Below, one piece after another: positions 53,441 to 63,615 of a stretch of 64,000 nt of DNA. The notes beneath the pieces were generated by a model. The model made no database searches. It saw nothing but the letters and a program-made list of their open reading frames with translations, and was not told where the DNA came from. The stretch's first letter is position 1; each line of letters opens with the position of its first letter. The translations under genes were made by a program, and so were the position numbers. This DNA comes from Rothia endophytica. GTDB lineage: Bacteria > Actinomycetota > Actinomycetes > Actinomycetales > Micrococcaceae. The stretch is from positions 59,084 through 123,083 of the forward strand of contig NZ_CAKMSJ010000008.1 of the NCBI RefSeq assembly GCF_928381505.1, read 5' to 3'.

Positions 53441-55129
53441 CTAAATTCCCAGGGCTGCTGCCATATCTGCTTTGATGACATCGAGTTTGGTGACTGCGGC
53501 AGCGCGAGCATCAGCCACCGAACCGGTCACCGGGACCACAGCTTCAAGGTAGCACTTGAGTTTAGGCTCGGTACCAGAGGGACGCACAATTACGCGGGAG
53601 TCGTCTTCAGTGTAGTAGCGCATACCATCGGTGGGCGGCAGAGTTTCGGTTCCCTCGGTAAGGTCTTCAACGGAGGTTACCGCTGCACCGGCTAGCTGTG
53701 CCGGAGCATTCTCGCGCAGGCGCTTCATCATGGCAGGGATCAGAGCCAGGTCATCAACACGAACCGAGAGCTGGTCGGTAGCGTAGACGCCGTGCTGGGC
53801 TGAGAGATCATCAAGCAAACCGGGCAGGCTGCTGCCAGCGTCTTTGAGCTCTTGAGCGTAGGCCGCCATAACCAGGGCAGCTGAGATACCGTCCTTATCG
53901 CGCACCTGAGCATGGTCCACACAGTAACCCAGCGCTTCCTCATAGCCAAAGCTCAAGTTTTCTACACGTGCAATCCACTTGAAACCGGTCAGAGTTTCCA
54001 CATGGTTGACACCGGCGGAACGAGCCAATGCACCCACCTGGCGTGAGGAGACAATGGAGTTAGCGAAAGTTGCCTCAGCAGGGTTCTCAAGGGTGGAGAG
54101 CATGCGGTTGGCTAGAATCGAACCAGTCTCATCGCCTCGCAGCATACGCCAGGTGCCGCCGTCCTTAACCGCGAAGGCCGCACGGTCAGCATCGGGGTCA
54201 TTCGCAATAATCAAATCGGCATCTAGCTTCTGAGCCAGAGCAAAAGCCAGGTCTAGAGCGCCGGGCTCTTCCGGGTTGGGAAAGGCAACCGTGGGGAAGG
54301 CAGGATCGGGATCTGCCTGCTCTGGTACCAGACTAACATCGGTGAAACCAGCCTCGCGCAGTACATTTTCAGCAGTCTTGCCACCCACACCGTGCATAGG
54401 AGTTAGCACGATCTTGAGGTCACGGTTCTGTTGGGGAGCCAGCGCTAATACGGTAGCGATGTAGTTATCGGCCACAGTATCGGGCAGGACACTCCAGCCC
54501 TCGTCAGCTAGAACTGGCTGGCTAACAGCGGCAATAGCCGCCGCGATGTCACCATCGTAGGGAGGGACAATCTGAGCGCCGCGAGCGCTCTCCTCTACTG
54601 CCTGACCGCCCAGATAGACCTTGTAGCCGTTGTCGTTGGGAGGGTTGTGAGATGCTGTGACCATCACACCAATTTCAGCTCCGTATTCACGGGTAGCCCA
54701 GGCCGTCACAGGGGTGGGTAGGGGAGAGGGCATGAGCTTGACCTCGATACCTGCTGCAGTGAAAATTGCTGCGGTATCGAGAGCGAAAACATCAGAATTC
54801 TTGCGTGCATCGAAACCAACGACCGCTGAAATCTTTTCCCAGCCCTCGGCCTCAGCTCTGGCTGTGGCGTAATCAGCTAAACCCTGAGCGGCGCGCTGCA
54901 CCACCACGCGGTTCATCCGCATAGGACCAGCACCCAACTCAGCGCGCAAACCGGCGGTGCCGAACTGCAAAGTGCCAGAAAAACGATCAGCTAAATCTGC
55001 TGCCGCGGCTTCATCACCAGCCTCAGCCTGGGCCAGAATACCTTCAAGCTGGGCACGAGTCTCAGCGTCCGGGTCGGCAGCGATCCAGGCATTGGCCTGC
55101 TCGACGAGCTGAGGTGTAAGGGTAGACAT
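53441..55129 (-). CDS. phosphohexomutase (phosphoglucomutase/phosphomannomutase)
   Basis: A 562-residue alpha-D-phosphohexomutase, longer than bacterial PMM and similar to the phosphopentomutase/PGM2 type. [20 protein letters not shown] carries the phosphoserine. [11 protein letters not shown] is the metal site, the sugar loop is [16 protein letters not shown], and [16 protein letters not shown] binds phosphate. Beside deoC and punA it could act on ribose or deoxyribose 1-phosphate, linking nucleoside cleavage to central metabolism, or make glucose 1-phosphate for RmlA. The start is ATG 55129; an ATG nine codons earlier has a poorer site. Confidence 0.9.
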   Translation of the reverse strand: MSTLTPQLVEQANAWIAADPDAETRAQLEGILAQAEAGDEAAAADLADRFSGTLQFGTAGLRAELGAGPMRMNRVVVQRAAQGLADYATARAEAEGWEKISAVVGFDARKNSDVFALDTAAIFTAAGIEVKLMPSPLPTPVTAWATREYGAEIGVMVTASHNPPNDNGYKVYLGGQAVEESARGAQIVPPYDGDIAAAIAAVSQPVLADEGWSVLPDTVADNYIATVLALAPQQNRDLKIVLTPMHGVGGKTAENVLREAGFTDVSLVPEQADPDPAFPTVAFPNPEEPGALDLAFALAQKLDADLIIANDPDADRAAFAVKDGGTWRMLRGDETGSILANRMLSTLENPAEATFANSIVSSRQVGALARSAGVNHVETLTGFKWIARVENLSFGYEEALGYCVDHAQVRDKDGISAALVMAAYAQELKDAGSSLPGLLDDLSAQHGVYATDQLSVRVDDLALIPAMMKRLRENAPAQLAGAAVTSVEDLTEGTETLPPTDGMRYYTEDDSRVIVRPSGTEPKLKCYLEAVVPVTGSVADARAAAVTKLDVIKADMAAALGI

Positions 55130-55174
55130 CAATAAATCCTTAGATTTAGCAGCCACATTCGCAGTGGCCTGTGG

Positions 55175-56017
55175 TTAGAGGGAAGCGATAATATCTGCCA
55201 GAAGGCGGGAAATACGGGGCCCGGCGGCTTCGCCCGCTTCGATGACCTCGGCATGGCTGAGTGGAGTCTCCTGAATACCAGCAGCCAGGTTAGTGACCAG
55301 CGAAATACCAAAGATTTCGAGCCCGGCAGCACGAGCGGCAATGGCTTCCAAAGCAGTAGACATACCGACCAAGTCTGCGCCCAGCACTCCAGCCATCTTC
55401 ACCTCAGCAGGAGTCTCGTAGTGAGGCCCGGGGAACTGCATATAGACACCTTCCTGCAAAGAAGCGTCAATACCGCGGGCGATTTCACGGATACGGGGGG
55501 AATAAAGATCAGTCAGGTCAACAAAGTGTGCACCGGTCAGCGGGGACGCCGCCGTGAAATTAAGATGATCAGAAATAAGCACAGGCTCACCGGCAGAATA
55601 AGCAGGGTTCAAGCCGCCGCACCCATTGGTCAAAATCATGGTCTTGGCACCGGTAGCAGCCACAGTGCGCACCCCGTGCACTACCGCGTCCACGCCGCGC
55701 CCCTCATAATAATGGGTGCGTGAGCCAATCACAAGGGCACGCTGACCCTCAGGGGTAAGGATTGAGGTAAGAGTGCCGGGGTGGCCCACTACGGCAGCCT
55801 TATGGAAACCAGGCACCTCAGAAGCATCAAGGGTATGGGTCACTTCACCGATGAGAGTGGCGGCCTCACCCCAGCCTGAACCAAGAGTTAGGCCAAGGTC
55901 ATGCTTCTCAACGCCGGTCTTTTCAGCAATAAATTCAGCGGCCTCACGAGCCCGCACCAGCGCGGGATGATTGGGGTCAGCGGTCGATACAGCGGGGATA
56001 TTTGATTCATTCAACAC
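55175..56017 (-). CDS. punA: purine nucleoside phosphorylase
   Basis: A 280-residue trimeric-type purine nucleoside phosphorylase that splits inosine and guanosine with phosphate. LTLGSGWGEAATLIGEV is the phosphate-binding loop. TNGCGGLNPAYSAGEPVLIS, MQFPGPHYETPAE and VGMSTALEAIAARAAG with the catalytic E/N surroundings follow. It is 45 bases upstream of the phosphohexomutase on the same strand, so the three genes punA, mutase and deoC are probably one operon. The closest actinobacterial name is punA/deoD; I use punA with moderate confidence. Confidence 0.9.
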   Translation of the reverse strand: MLNESNIPAVSTADPNHPALVRAREAAEFIAEKTGVEKHDLGLTLGSGWGEAATLIGEVTHTLDASEVPGFHKAAVVGHPGTLTSILTPEGQRALVIGSRTHYYEGRGVDAVVHGVRTVAATGAKTMILTNGCGGLNPAYSAGEPVLISDHLNFTAASPLTGAHFVDLTDLYSPRIREIARGIDASLQEGVYMQFPGPHYETPAEVKMAGVLGADLVGMSTALEAIAARAAGLEIFGISLVTNLAAGIQETPLSHAEVIEAGEAAGPRISRLLADIIASL

Positions 56018-56086
56018 GCCTTCTAGCCTACCAATAATGACGGGGCGAGCCTAGGCGGAGTCTAGGGTGGAGTGAGCGTTGGGGTA

Positions 56087-56268
56087 GGGTGGGCGCACTC
56101 CTTTAACCTGGCCCCTTAGGAATACGGGACGGGGATGCTTGCCGCCGGCTGACCCTCTCGCCGGTTCGCTAGCGCTCACGAGCGATTCATGCCAGCCCCA
56201 AGCCAGCCGGTGGCAAGCATCCCCGTCCCTTTTCCCCTCTGGGTCGGTCGGCGAGAGTGCGCCCGCCC
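56087..56268. repeat. nested inverted repeat, about 180 bp
   Basis: Inner arms of 26 bases (56126-56151 and 56204-56229) match with one G-T exchange, starting GGGACGGGGATGCTTGCC. Outer arms of 14 bases (GGGTGGGCGCACTC at 56087-56100, GAGTGCGCCCGCCC at 56255-56268) match at 13 of 14. The 52-base loop contains CGCTC/GAGCG. TTTTCCCC follows the inner stem on the plus strand. It could be a MITE-like element, a structured RNA or a terminator. Confidence 0.8.
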
Positions 56269-56301
56269 AGCAATCTGTCCGTCGAATTATCCGCCTGCAA
56301 G

Positions 56302-56330
56302 TTGAGCCTGACTGCGATGTGGGACACAAT
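56302..56330 (+). promoter_or_regulatory. promoter for a leaderless lpdA-like transcript
   Basis: TTGAGC (56302-56307), a 17-base spacer and CACAAT (56325-56330) put the expected transcription start about at the GTG of 56337, with no ribosome site between. Confidence 0.5.
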
Positions 56331-56336
56331 AGATAC

Positions 56337-57755
56337 GTGACTCTAAAAACAGATTATTCTTCTCACCAACTCGTTATCCTCGGCGGCGGCCCCGGTGGCT
56401 ACGAAGCCGCTCTGGTGGCAGCCAGCCACGGTGCCGACGTTACCGTCATTGAAGACAAGGGTATGGGCGGATCAGCCGTGCTGACCGATGTCGTCCCCTC
56501 CAAAACTCTTATCACCAGTGCGGACGCCCGCAACCGTTTTGGTAAAGCGCAGGAGCTTGCTATTTCAGTGGGTGAGGACGATAACCCGCCTCAGATTTCG
56601 GTGGACCTTGCCAAGGTTAACCAGCGCCTCATTGACCTAGCTCTACAGCAGTCCCACGATATCAAGCGCACCCTGGAACGTAGCGGGGTCAAGGTGATCT
56701 CGGGCCGTGGCACGCTGGTTGACCGTAATACCGTACAGGTAACTGACGCTGACGGTCTGACCTATGAGCTCAAAGCCGAGTTCATTTTGCTAGCGGTCGG
56801 CACCCACCCGCGTGAGCTGCCCACCGCCCAGCCTGATGGGCAACGTATTCTCAACTGGACCCAGCTGTATGACCTTAAAGAGCTACCCTCAGATTTGATC
56901 GTGGTTGGTTCGGGCGTCACCGGTGCTGAATTCGCGTCAGCCTATGACGGGCTGGGCTCCAACGTCACCCTTATCTCTTCGCGCGACCAGGTGCTTCCCG
57001 GTGAGGACGGGGACGCCGCAACCGTTCTAGAGAACGTCTTTGAACGCAAAGGAGTGCGAGTTATGCCGCGCTCGCGTGCAGAGGGCGCGGAATACAACGA
57101 AGCTGGTGATGGCGTCATTGTTACGCTCTCTGACGGTCGCAAGGTCGCAGGTTCGCATGTGTTGATTGCCGTTGGCTCTATTCCCAACACAGAGAACCTG
57201 GGGCTGGAGGCAACCGGTGTTGAGGTTTCAGAAACCGGCCATATCAACGTGGACCGCGTTTCACGCACCAACATTTCAAATATCTACGCGGCAGGGGACT
57301 GCACCGGTGTTTACCCACTGGCGTCGGTTGCAGCTATGCAGGGGCGCGTGGCGGTCTCACACATGTTGGGCGACACGGTTAAACCTTTGCGCACCCACCA
57401 GGTTGCAGCCAATATCTTTACTGCGCCTGAAATCGCGACTGTAGGCGTCAGCCAAAGCGAGATCGAAGCGGGTAAGTATCAGGCCGATATGGTCATGCTT
57501 CCCCTAGCAACCAACGCACGCGCTAAGATGCTGGCCGTTGAAGATGGCTTTATCAAAATCTTTGCTCGTAAACATTCGGGTACCGTCATCGGTGGCGTAG
57601 TGGTGGGGCCTCGTGCCTCTGAGCTCATTTTCCCGCTTTCACTGGCCGTGGATAAGAAACTGCACGTTGACGATATTGCCGAGACTTTTGCAGTCTACCC
57701 CTCACTGAGTGGCTCAATTTCTGAGGCCGCCCGTCAGTTGCACATCATGCAGTAG
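56337..57755 (+). CDS. LpdA-like NAD(P)H-quinone dehydrogenase (disulfide reductase family without the cysteine pair)
   Basis: A 472-residue FAD protein. VILGGGPGGYEAALVAASHG is the FAD-binding loop. IVVGSGVTGAEFASAYDGLG is the NAD(P) loop, and NIYAAGDCTGVYPLASVA is the second FAD motif. The usual C-x4-C redox pair is replaced by GGSAVLTDVVPSKTL, where even the single cysteine of mycobacterial LpdA is valine. It therefore cannot work as a thiol lipoamide reductase and more likely reduces quinones. The start is GTG 56337; an ATG at 56139 would add unsupported residues. A leaderless promoter fits it. Confidence 0.85.
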   Translation: MTLKTDYSSHQLVILGGGPGGYEAALVAASHGADVTVIEDKGMGGSAVLTDVVPSKTLITSADARNRFGKAQELAISVGEDDNPPQISVDLAKVNQRLIDLALQQSHDIKRTLERSGVKVISGRGTLVDRNTVQVTDADGLTYELKAEFILLAVGTHPRELPTAQPDGQRILNWTQLYDLKELPSDLIVVGSGVTGAEFASAYDGLGSNVTLISSRDQVLPGEDGDAATVLENVFERKGVRVMPRSRAEGAEYNEAGDGVIVTLSDGRKVAGSHVLIAVGSIPNTENLGLEATGVEVSETGHINVDRVSRTNISNIYAAGDCTGVYPLASVAAMQGRVAVSHMLGDTVKPLRTHQVAANIFTAPEIATVGVSQSEIEAGKYQADMVMLPLATNARAKMLAVEDGFIKIFARKHSGTVIGGVVVGPRASELIFPLSLAVDKKLHVDDIAETFAVYPSLSGSISEAARQLHIMQ

Positions 57756-57770
57756 GGTTTCAGCTTCAAC

Positions 57771-57806
57771 AAAAAGTCCACCGAGAAACCTCGGTGGACT
57801 TTTTTG
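57771..57806. terminator. terminator between converging genes
   Basis: AAAAAGTCCACCGAG and CTCGGTGGACTTTTTTG form a strong stem with loop AAAC. T-runs on both strands serve the lpdA-like gene and the MFS gene. Confidence 0.9.
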
Positions 57807-57817
57807 TAGTGAGTGAT

Positions 57818-59212
57818 TTACTTGGTGCGGGCCATGGTGGAAAGATCAACATCACGGGTTTCGTGAGTGATTGCCATGAAGATGAAAGTGAGAACCCCGG
57901 CGCCTGCCAGGTAAAGGCCCACAGCACCCACACCGCCGTTAGCGTTTAGCCAAACCGCTGCATAAGGGGTCAGTGCAGCACCCAAAATTGAGGCCACGTT
58001 ATAGGAGATACCAGATGCAGTGTAGCGGACGTTGGTGGGGAAGAGTTCGGGCAAGTAGGCCGACATGGAGCCAAAAGTCAGGCCCATGAGCGTCATGCCG
58101 ATTGCCATAAACAGTACGATGCGGCCGGTATTAGCTTCAGCGCCGGTGCCCACTACCTCGGGGTTCATGAGCAGACCGAAGCAGAGGCCGAAGGCGATAA
58201 TGCAGGCGGTGATGACGAGCTGCGATGATCGCCGGCCGTACTTATCAGCTAGCCAGCCCGAGACCGGGACCATAGCTGCGAAGAAGAGGATGGTAATGAG
58301 CTGGATGATGAGGAAGCTGCGGTAAGGAATACCCAAGCCACCCTTTTCTGCTGCGCCAATGCCAAAGGAAAGAATCCAGGCGGTCATCAGGTAGAAGAGT
58401 ACGTAGGTTGCCAGCATGATGAAGGTGCCCTGAATCATGGGCCACCAGGCAACTTTGAAAGCCTCAAGCAGCGGGGTCTTGACCTTCTCGTCCCTGGCTG
58501 CGGCCTGCTTGAAGACGGGGGTCTCCTCCAGTTTGAAGCGAACGTAAAGACCTACAGCCACCATGATGATGGAAGCACTAAAGGGAATACGCCATCCCCA
58601 GACCAGGAAGTTGTGATCTAGACCGTCACCGGCTGCGATGGAAGTGAAGCCCATAGCCACGGTTAGCAGGAGCATAAAGCCGTTAGCCAGGATGAAGCCG
58701 AACGGTGCTCCCAGCTGGGGCCACATGGCGGCGCGGGCACGCTTGCCCTCTTCGGCGTATTCGGTAGCGAGAAGCGCTGCACCTGACCACTCACCGCCCA
58801 GACCCAGCCCCTGACAGAAGCGCAGGATGGTCAGCATGATCGGTGCCCACAGGCCAATCTGGTAGTAGGTGGGGAGCAAGCCGATGAGGAAGGTGGCGAT
58901 ACCCATGGTGAGCAGTGCGCCTACCAGGGTTGCCTTACGGCCAACCTTGTCACCAAAGTGACCAAAAATCACGGAGCCAATAGGGCGAGCAACAAATGCA
59001 GCCCCAAAGGTCGCCATCGACGCAAGAAGCTTGGCGGTGTCATCTTCACCGGTGAAGAAGAGCGCAGGGAACACTGCCACTGCGGCGGTGGCGTAGATGT
59101 AGAAATCATAGAATTCGATGGTGGTGCCGATGAGCGACGCCATGATGACGCGGCTACGGGGTATGGTGATGTCGCTGGCCGGTGCGACCGCTGATGCGGG
59201 TGAGGTAGTCAC
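57818..59212 (-). CDS. MFS symporter, metabolite:H+ symporter type
   Basis: A 464-residue, 12-helix transporter. FYDFYIYATAAVAVFPALFF begins it, and GHFGDKVGRKATLVGALLTM is the MHS-family G-D-K-x-G-R-K loop after helix 2. GLGLGGEWSGAALLATEYAE and LFPTNVRYTASGISYN are also conserved. Relatives move osmolytes, dicarboxylates, shikimate or sugars with protons; the substrate is unknown here. The neighbours give no clue. A palindromic operator sits in its upstream region (59288-59308). Confidence 0.85.
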   Translation of the reverse strand: MTTSPASAVAPASDITIPRSRVIMASLIGTTIEFYDFYIYATAAVAVFPALFFTGEDDTAKLLASMATFGAAFVARPIGSVIFGHFGDKVGRKATLVGALLTMGIATFLIGLLPTYYQIGLWAPIMLTILRFCQGLGLGGEWSGAALLATEYAEEGKRARAAMWPQLGAPFGFILANGFMLLLTVAMGFTSIAAGDGLDHNFLVWGWRIPFSASIIMVAVGLYVRFKLEETPVFKQAAARDEKVKTPLLEAFKVAWWPMIQGTFIMLATYVLFYLMTAWILSFGIGAAEKGGLGIPYRSFLIIQLITILFFAAMVPVSGWLADKYGRRSSQLVITACIIAFGLCFGLLMNPEVVGTGAEANTGRIVLFMAIGMTLMGLTFGSMSAYLPELFPTNVRYTASGISYNVASILGAALTPYAAVWLNANGGVGAVGLYLAGAGVLTFIFMAITHETRDVDLSTMARTK

Positions 59213-59287
59213 GGAAAGCTCCTGTATATACCGCTGACACGGTGATATGTGGTGTAACAGAAACTCACTGTAAACCGGTTGACTGCT

Positions 59288-59308
59288 ATATGAAACAAGA
59301 TTTCATAT
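59288..59308 (-). promoter_or_regulatory. perfect palindrome upstream of the MFS gene, likely operator
   Basis: ATATGAAA-CAAGA-TTTCATAT is a perfect 8-5-8 palindrome. On the minus strand it overlaps a TATAAT-like -10 box (59306-59311), so a repressor bound here would block transcription of the MFS gene. It resembles a GntR- or MarR-type site by size, not by known consensus. No regulator gene is in the window. Confidence 0.5.
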
Positions 59309-59336
59309 TATAAGACGTTACGTAGAGCAAAAAGAG

Positions 59337-59365
59337 CCGGGGTGCAGCGTTGAGCTACACCCCGG
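59337..59365 (-). terminator. terminator after the carboxylase gene
   Basis: CCGGGGTGCAGC and GCTACACCCCGG pair around GTTGA. On the minus strand CTTTTTGCTC follows, a T-run typical of intrinsic termination. Confidence 0.85.
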
Positions 59366-59382
59366 CGCCCGGGTAAAAAAAT

Positions 59383-61197
59383 TTAGCGAATGGTAGCGAT
59401 GACTGCACCGGCAGAGACGGTCTCACCCTGCTTGAGCTTCAGCCCGCTGACCTTACCCGCCTTATGGGCGGTGATGGGCTGTTCCATCTTCATGGCCTCA
59501 AGAACGACGATCAGGTCGCCCTCAGCCACCTTGGCGCCATCCTTGACCGCTACCTTCACGATGGTGCCCTGCATTGGGCTGGTCAGCTCGTTGCTGTTGG
59601 CCGCTGTAGCCCCGCCACGGGTTGATCGAGACTTACGTGCCTTGGCCGCTGAGGGCTTAGCCGCCGCTGAACCCCCAAATGCGGGAAGAGTGACCTCAAG
59701 TCGCTTGCCGCCTACCTCAACGGTCACCTTCTGGCGCTCGTCCTCGTCATCAAGCACGCCGAGAGCGCCGTTGTAGGCGGGCAGGGTGTTATTGAATTCA
59801 GTTTCAATCCAGCGGGTGTGCACGCTAAAGGGCTGGTCGTCAGCAGGTGCAAAAGCCGGGTCTTTAATGACCGTGGCATGGAAATTAGCAACGGTCGGCA
59901 GGCCTTCAATCTTAAGCTCCGCCAGCGCCCTGGAGGCACGAGCAAGAGCCTGCTCACGGCTGTCACCGGTCACGATGAGTTTGGCCAGCATGGAGTCAAA
60001 GTTACCGCCGATAGTATCGCCAGAAACCACACCGGAATCCCAGCGGACGCCGGGGCCCTGAGGCACGATCAGTTTTTCGATGGTACCGGGAGAAGGCATG
60101 AAGCTACGGCCGGCGTCCTCACCGTTGATGCGGAACTCAAAGCTGTGGCCGCGTACCTCGGGGTCGGTCGGGTTGATTTCTTCGCCCCGGGCAATACGGA
60201 ACTGCTCTCGCACCAGGTCAATGCCGGTGACCTCTTCAGAAACAGGGTGCTCTACCTGCAGACGCGTGTTAACTTCAAGGAAGCTGATGGTGCCGTCTGT
60301 GCCAACCAGGAACTCGCAGGTGCCAGCGCCCTGGTAGCCAGCCTCTTTGAGGATAGCCTTAGACGCTTCGTAGAGACGTTCATTCTGTTCTTCGGTCAGG
60401 AAGGGGGCGGGAGCCTCTTCAACCAGCTTTTGGTTGCGGCGCTGAAGAGAGCAGTCGCGGGTGGAGACTACCACAACGTTGCCGTGCGCATCAGCCAGGC
60501 ACTGGGTTTCAACGTGGCGGGGTGAATCGAGGAAGCGCTCAATGAAGCATTCACCGCGGCCAAAGGCTGCGATGGCCTCGCGGACCGCTGACTCATAGAG
60601 CTCACCAATTCCCTCGCGCTCGCGAGCCACCTTGATGCCGCGCCCACCGCCGCCGAAAGCTGCCTTGATTGCTACGGGGAGACCGAACTCATCGGCAAAG
60701 GCTTCAACTTCTTGGGGGCTAGTGACCGGGTCTTTGGTGCCGGGAACCAGGGGAGCACCCACCTTCTCGGCGATATGACGGGCTGCTACCTTATCGCCCA
60801 GTCGGTTAATAGAGGCGGGGGAGGGACCAATCCAGGTGAGACCAGCGTCAATAACCTGTTGGGCGAACTGGGCGTTCTCAGAGAGGAAGCCGTAGCCGGG
60901 GTGCATAGCATCGGCGCCTGAGCGCTGAGCTACTTCAAGAAGCTTGTCCATCACCAGGTAGGATTCAGCAGCAGTTGAGCCGCCAAGTGCATAGGCTTCA
61001 TCGGCAAGTTGAGCGTGCTGAGCTTCGCGGTCGGGTTCAGCGTAAACTGCCACCGTCGCGATGCCCTCATCTTGGGCAGCACGGATAATGCGTACCGCAA
61101 TCTCACCGCGGTTAGCGATCAGAACTTTGGTGACTGGGCCGGTGTGGCGCCCGGTCACCGGGGTGAAATTCTGTCCAGCATCGATAGTTTCAGTCAC
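59383..61197 (-). CDS. acyl-CoA carboxylase alpha chain, biotin carboxylase plus BCCP
   Basis: A 604-residue subunit that carboxylates its own biotin with ATP and bicarbonate and passes it to a carboxyltransferase subunit. [17 protein letters not shown] opens the biotin-carboxylase domain. The ATP-grasp loop is in [13 protein letters not shown], and [20 protein letters not shown] follows. A Ser/Ala/Arg-rich linker leads to the BCCP domain, where EAMKMEQPI carries biotinyl Lys570. AccD-type beta subunits are not in the window. maf is the next gene upstream, matching the accD5-accE-maf-accA3 neighbourhood of mycobacteria. Acetyl- or propionyl-CoA is the likely substrate. Confidence 0.93.
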   Translation of the reverse strand: MTETIDAGQNFTPVTGRHTGPVTKVLIANRGEIAVRIIRAAQDEGIATVAVYAEPDREAQHAQLADEAYALGGSTAAESYLVMDKLLEVAQRSGADAMHPGYGFLSENAQFAQQVIDAGLTWIGPSPASINRLGDKVAARHIAEKVGAPLVPGTKDPVTSPQEVEAFADEFGLPVAIKAAFGGGGRGIKVAREREGIGELYESAVREAIAAFGRGECFIERFLDSPRHVETQCLADAHGNVVVVSTRDCSLQRRNQKLVEEAPAPFLTEEQNERLYEASKAILKEAGYQGAGTCEFLVGTDGTISFLEVNTRLQVEHPVSEEVTGIDLVREQFRIARGEEINPTDPEVRGHSFEFRINGEDAGRSFMPSPGTIEKLIVPQGPGVRWDSGVVSGDTIGGNFDSMLAKLIVTGDSREQALARASRALAELKIEGLPTVANFHATVIKDPAFAPADDQPFSVHTRWIETEFNNTLPAYNGALGVLDDEDERQKVTVEVGGKRLEVTLPAFGGSAAAKPSAAKARKSRSTRGGATAANSNELTSPMQGTIVKVAVKDGAKVAEGDLIVVLEAMKMEQPITAHKAGKVSGLKLKQGETVSAGAVIATIR

Positions 61198-61302
61198 TCA
61201 AAGCTCCTCGGGAAGTATTGCGCCACGTCAAGGCGTCTAGTTGATGGCGCAACGGCTCATTTTAGGTGGCGTTTATAAAAAAATTTAACCGCATCTTGAA
61301 AT

Positions 61303-61971
61303 TTATCGCGAATTTTTCCAAATGTCGCTGATTGAAACACCGAACGTGGTGAGCATCGTGCGCAGGGCATGTACCGAGAGGCCGACGATGGTGTGAAATT
61401 CTCCCTCAATACCCTTGATAAAAGCTGCCCCAAAACCATCAATAGTAAAGGAGCCAGCGACCCAGAGCGGCTCATCGGTAGCCACGTAGCTTTCTGCCTC
61501 AGCCTGGGTGAAGTGATCAAAGTGCACGGTGGCGCTGCGTAACTCACTGGTTTCTACCGGCTGCTGCCCGCGGTTATCAATCAACCAGTGGCCGGTATGC
61601 AGAACCCCAGATTTTCCGCTCATCGCTGTAATTCGCTCTAGCGCCACTTCTGCACTGCCGGGTTTGCCGTAGGGCAGCCCATCCAGTTCAAAGACAGAAT
61701 CACACCCAAGGACGATTGCCCCGGCGCACTGGGGCAGGGCTGCAACAGCGCGGGCTTTAGCCTGAGCCAGTAAAAGGGCAGTCTGGGCAGGGGAGATATC
61801 GCCAAGCCCTTTGGCGTAGGCATATTCCTGTGCTGCTGCCAGGGCGGCGTCCTCATCAACATCGCTGACTAGAACCTCAAAGCTAATGCCCGCGTCCTCA
61901 AGGATTTTCTTGCGGGCGGGAGATTGGGAGGCCAGTATGAAACGGGGCTGTTGGATGGCGATACTATGCAT
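61303..61971 (-). CDS. maf: Maf-like nucleotide pyrophosphatase
   Basis: A 222-residue house-cleaning enzyme that hydrolyses non-standard or excess nucleoside triphosphates. FILASQSPARKKILEDAGIS is the family start. VLGCDSVFELDGLPYGKPGS and WLIDNRG, then VGLSVHALRTMLTTFGVS, are also canonical. The start is ATG 61971; the frame extends 29 codons upstream without support. The spacing of about 105 bases to the carboxylase gene suggests co-transcription. Confidence 0.92.
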   Translation of the reverse strand: MHSIAIQQPRFILASQSPARKKILEDAGISFEVLVSDVDEDAALAAAQEYAYAKGLGDISPAQTALLLAQAKARAVAALPQCAGAIVLGCDSVFELDGLPYGKPGSAEVALERITAMSGKSGVLHTGHWLIDNRGQQPVETSELRSATVHFDHFTQAEAESYVATDEPLWVAGSFTIDGFGAAFIKGIEGEFHTIVGLSVHALRTMLTTFGVSISDIWKNSR

Positions 61972-62091
61972 AGCTCTAAGTGTATTGAATAGCCAGCTCT
62001 TGTGGCTGCTTAAACCCCGCACCATCCTTGAGCAACCCGCCTGATACGCAGGGGGCAAGAAGGGCGGCGCGGGGTCTAAATGAAGCTGGGC

Positions 62092-63615
62092 TTAGAAGAG
62101 ACCCATGGGCTGGTCCGAGTAGGACACCAGCATATTCTTGGTCTGCTGGTAGTGATCCAGCATCATCAGGTGGTTCTCACGCCCGATGCCACTCTTCTTG
62201 TAACCGCCGAAGGCTGCGTGAGCTGGGTAGTTGTGGTAGTTGTTGACCCAGACACGGCCAGCCTGGATGGTTCGCCCCGCGCGGTAGGAGATGAACTGGT
62301 CACGGCTCCAGACGCCGGCACCCAAACCGAAATCGGTGTCGTTGGCGATGCGCATAGCTTCATCAAAATCGGTGAAGCTGGTGGTTGCCAGGACGGGGCC
62401 AAAAATCTCTTCCTGGAAGATGCGCATATCGTTGTTACCCGCAAAAACGGTGGGCTGAATGTAGTAGCCGCCCGCAAGATCCCCGCCCAGTTCGCAAGCT
62501 TCACCGCCGACCAGGACGTCCGCGCCTTCATCCTTGCCGATTTTAAGATAGCCAGTGATTTTGTCCCACTGTTCCTTGGAAGCCTGGGCGCCCACCATGG
62601 TTTCAGTATCCAGGGGGTTGCCCTGCTTCATGGCCTTGACTCGTTCGAGTCCAGCTTCAAGGAAAGAGTCATAGATAGACTTTTGGATCAGGGCGCGCGA
62701 AGGGCAGGTACAGACTTCGCCCTGGTTGAGACCGAAAGAGGCAAATCCTTCAAGAGCCTTGGAGTAGAAGGAGTCCTCTTCGCGAGCCACGTCCTCAAAG
62801 AAAATGTTAGGGGACTTGCCGCCTAGCTCCAGGGTGATGGGGATGATGTTCTCTGCGGCAGCTTTCATGATGATCGAGCCGGTAGTGGTTTCGCCGGTGA
62901 AGGCAATCTTGCGGATGCGCTTGCTCCCTGACAGGGCAGCACCTGCTTCAGTACCAAAACCGTTGACTACGTTCAGTACACCAGGGGGCAGCAGGTCCTT
63001 CCAGAGGTCAACCAAGAAGAGAATGGAGGCCGGGGTCTGCTCTGCCGGCTTGAGCACGATGCAGTTGCCGGTGGCTAGGGCCGGTGCAATCTTCCAGACC
63101 GCCATGAGAATGGGGAAGTTCCAGGGGATAATCTGGCCGACGACGCCTAGCGGCTCGTGGAAGTGGTAGGCGACGGTGTCCTCATCGATTTGAGATAGGC
63201 GGCCTTCCTGGGCACGGATGGCTCCGGCGAAGTACCGCAGGTGATCTGCTGCCAGGGGGATGTCTGCTGCTAGGGTTTCGCGCACCGGCTTACCGTTTTC
63301 CCAGGTCTCGGCTACCGCGATAGCTTCAAGGTTGTCCTCGATCACCTGGGCTAGTTTGAGTAGCAGGTTGGAACGTTCGGTGACGGAGGTTTTGCCGTAG
63401 GTTTCAAAAGCCTTCCAACCAGCGTCCAGTGCCTTATCGATGTCAGCGGCGGTGCCGCGGGCTACCTCGGTGAAGGGCTTGCCATTGACCGGCGAGATGT
63501 CTTCAAAATACTGGCCTTCGGCGGGAGCCACCCATTCGCCACCGATGAAGTGGTCGTAGCGGCTCTTGAAGGTGGCGATTGAATCTGAGGTGCCGGGTGC
63601 GGCGTAGACAGTCAT
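62092..63615 (-). CDS. aldehyde dehydrogenase, NAD(P)-dependent
   Basis: A 507-residue class-3-like [24 protein letters not shown] holds the cofactor residues. [16 protein letters not shown] carries the catalytic glutamate, and [15 protein letters not shown] carries the catalytic cysteine near 301. [20 protein letters not shown] is also conserved. The length is normal. The start is ATG 63615 because AAAGGAG lies seven bases upstream, not the ATG at 63654. The closest relatives act on acetaldehyde or short-chain aldehydes (ExaC/AldA type). With deoC in the region, acetaldehyde oxidation is possible but speculative. Confidence 0.92.
   Translation of the reverse strand: MTVYAAPGTSDSIATFKSRYDHFIGGEWVAPAEGQYFEDISPVNGKPFTEVARGTAADIDKALDAGWKAFETYGKTSVTERSNLLLKLAQVIEDNLEAIAVAETWENGKPVRETLAADIPLAADHLRYFAGAIRAQEGRLSQIDEDTVAYHFHEPLGVVGQIIPWNFPILMAVWKIAPALATGNCIVLKPAEQTPASILFLVDLWKDLLPPGVLNVVNGFGTEAGAALSGSKRIRKIAFTGETTTGSIIMKAAAENIIPITLELGGKSPNIFFEDVAREEDSFYSKALEGFASFGLNQGEVCTCPSRALIQKSIYDSFLEAGLERVKAMKQGNPLDTETMVGAQASKEQWDKITGYLKIGKDEGADVLVGGEACELGGDLAGGYYIQPTVFAGNNDMRIFQEEIFGPVLATTSFTDFDEAMRIANDTDFGLGAGVWSRDQFISYRAGRTIQAGRVWVNNYHNYPAHAAFGGYKKSGIGRENHLMMLDHYQQTKNMLVSYSDQPMGLF

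Larger units (their letters stand above)
56018..56336. other. 319-base gap with a large nested palindrome and a leaderless-type promoter
   Basis: No gene is visible. The gap holds the palindrome described at 56087-56268 and the promoter at 56302-56330. The reading frame of the lpdA-like gene is open back to 56139 through this palindrome, but the sequence there is not family-like. Confidence 0.7.

Noticed and set aside
59818..60525. 235-codon open frame on the plus strand
   Set aside because: It lies antisense within the biotin carboxylase gene; long open frames arise there from codon bias.
62080..62826. 248-codon open frame on the plus strand
   Set aside because: Antisense to the aldehyde dehydrogenase gene, whose catalytic motifs are all present.
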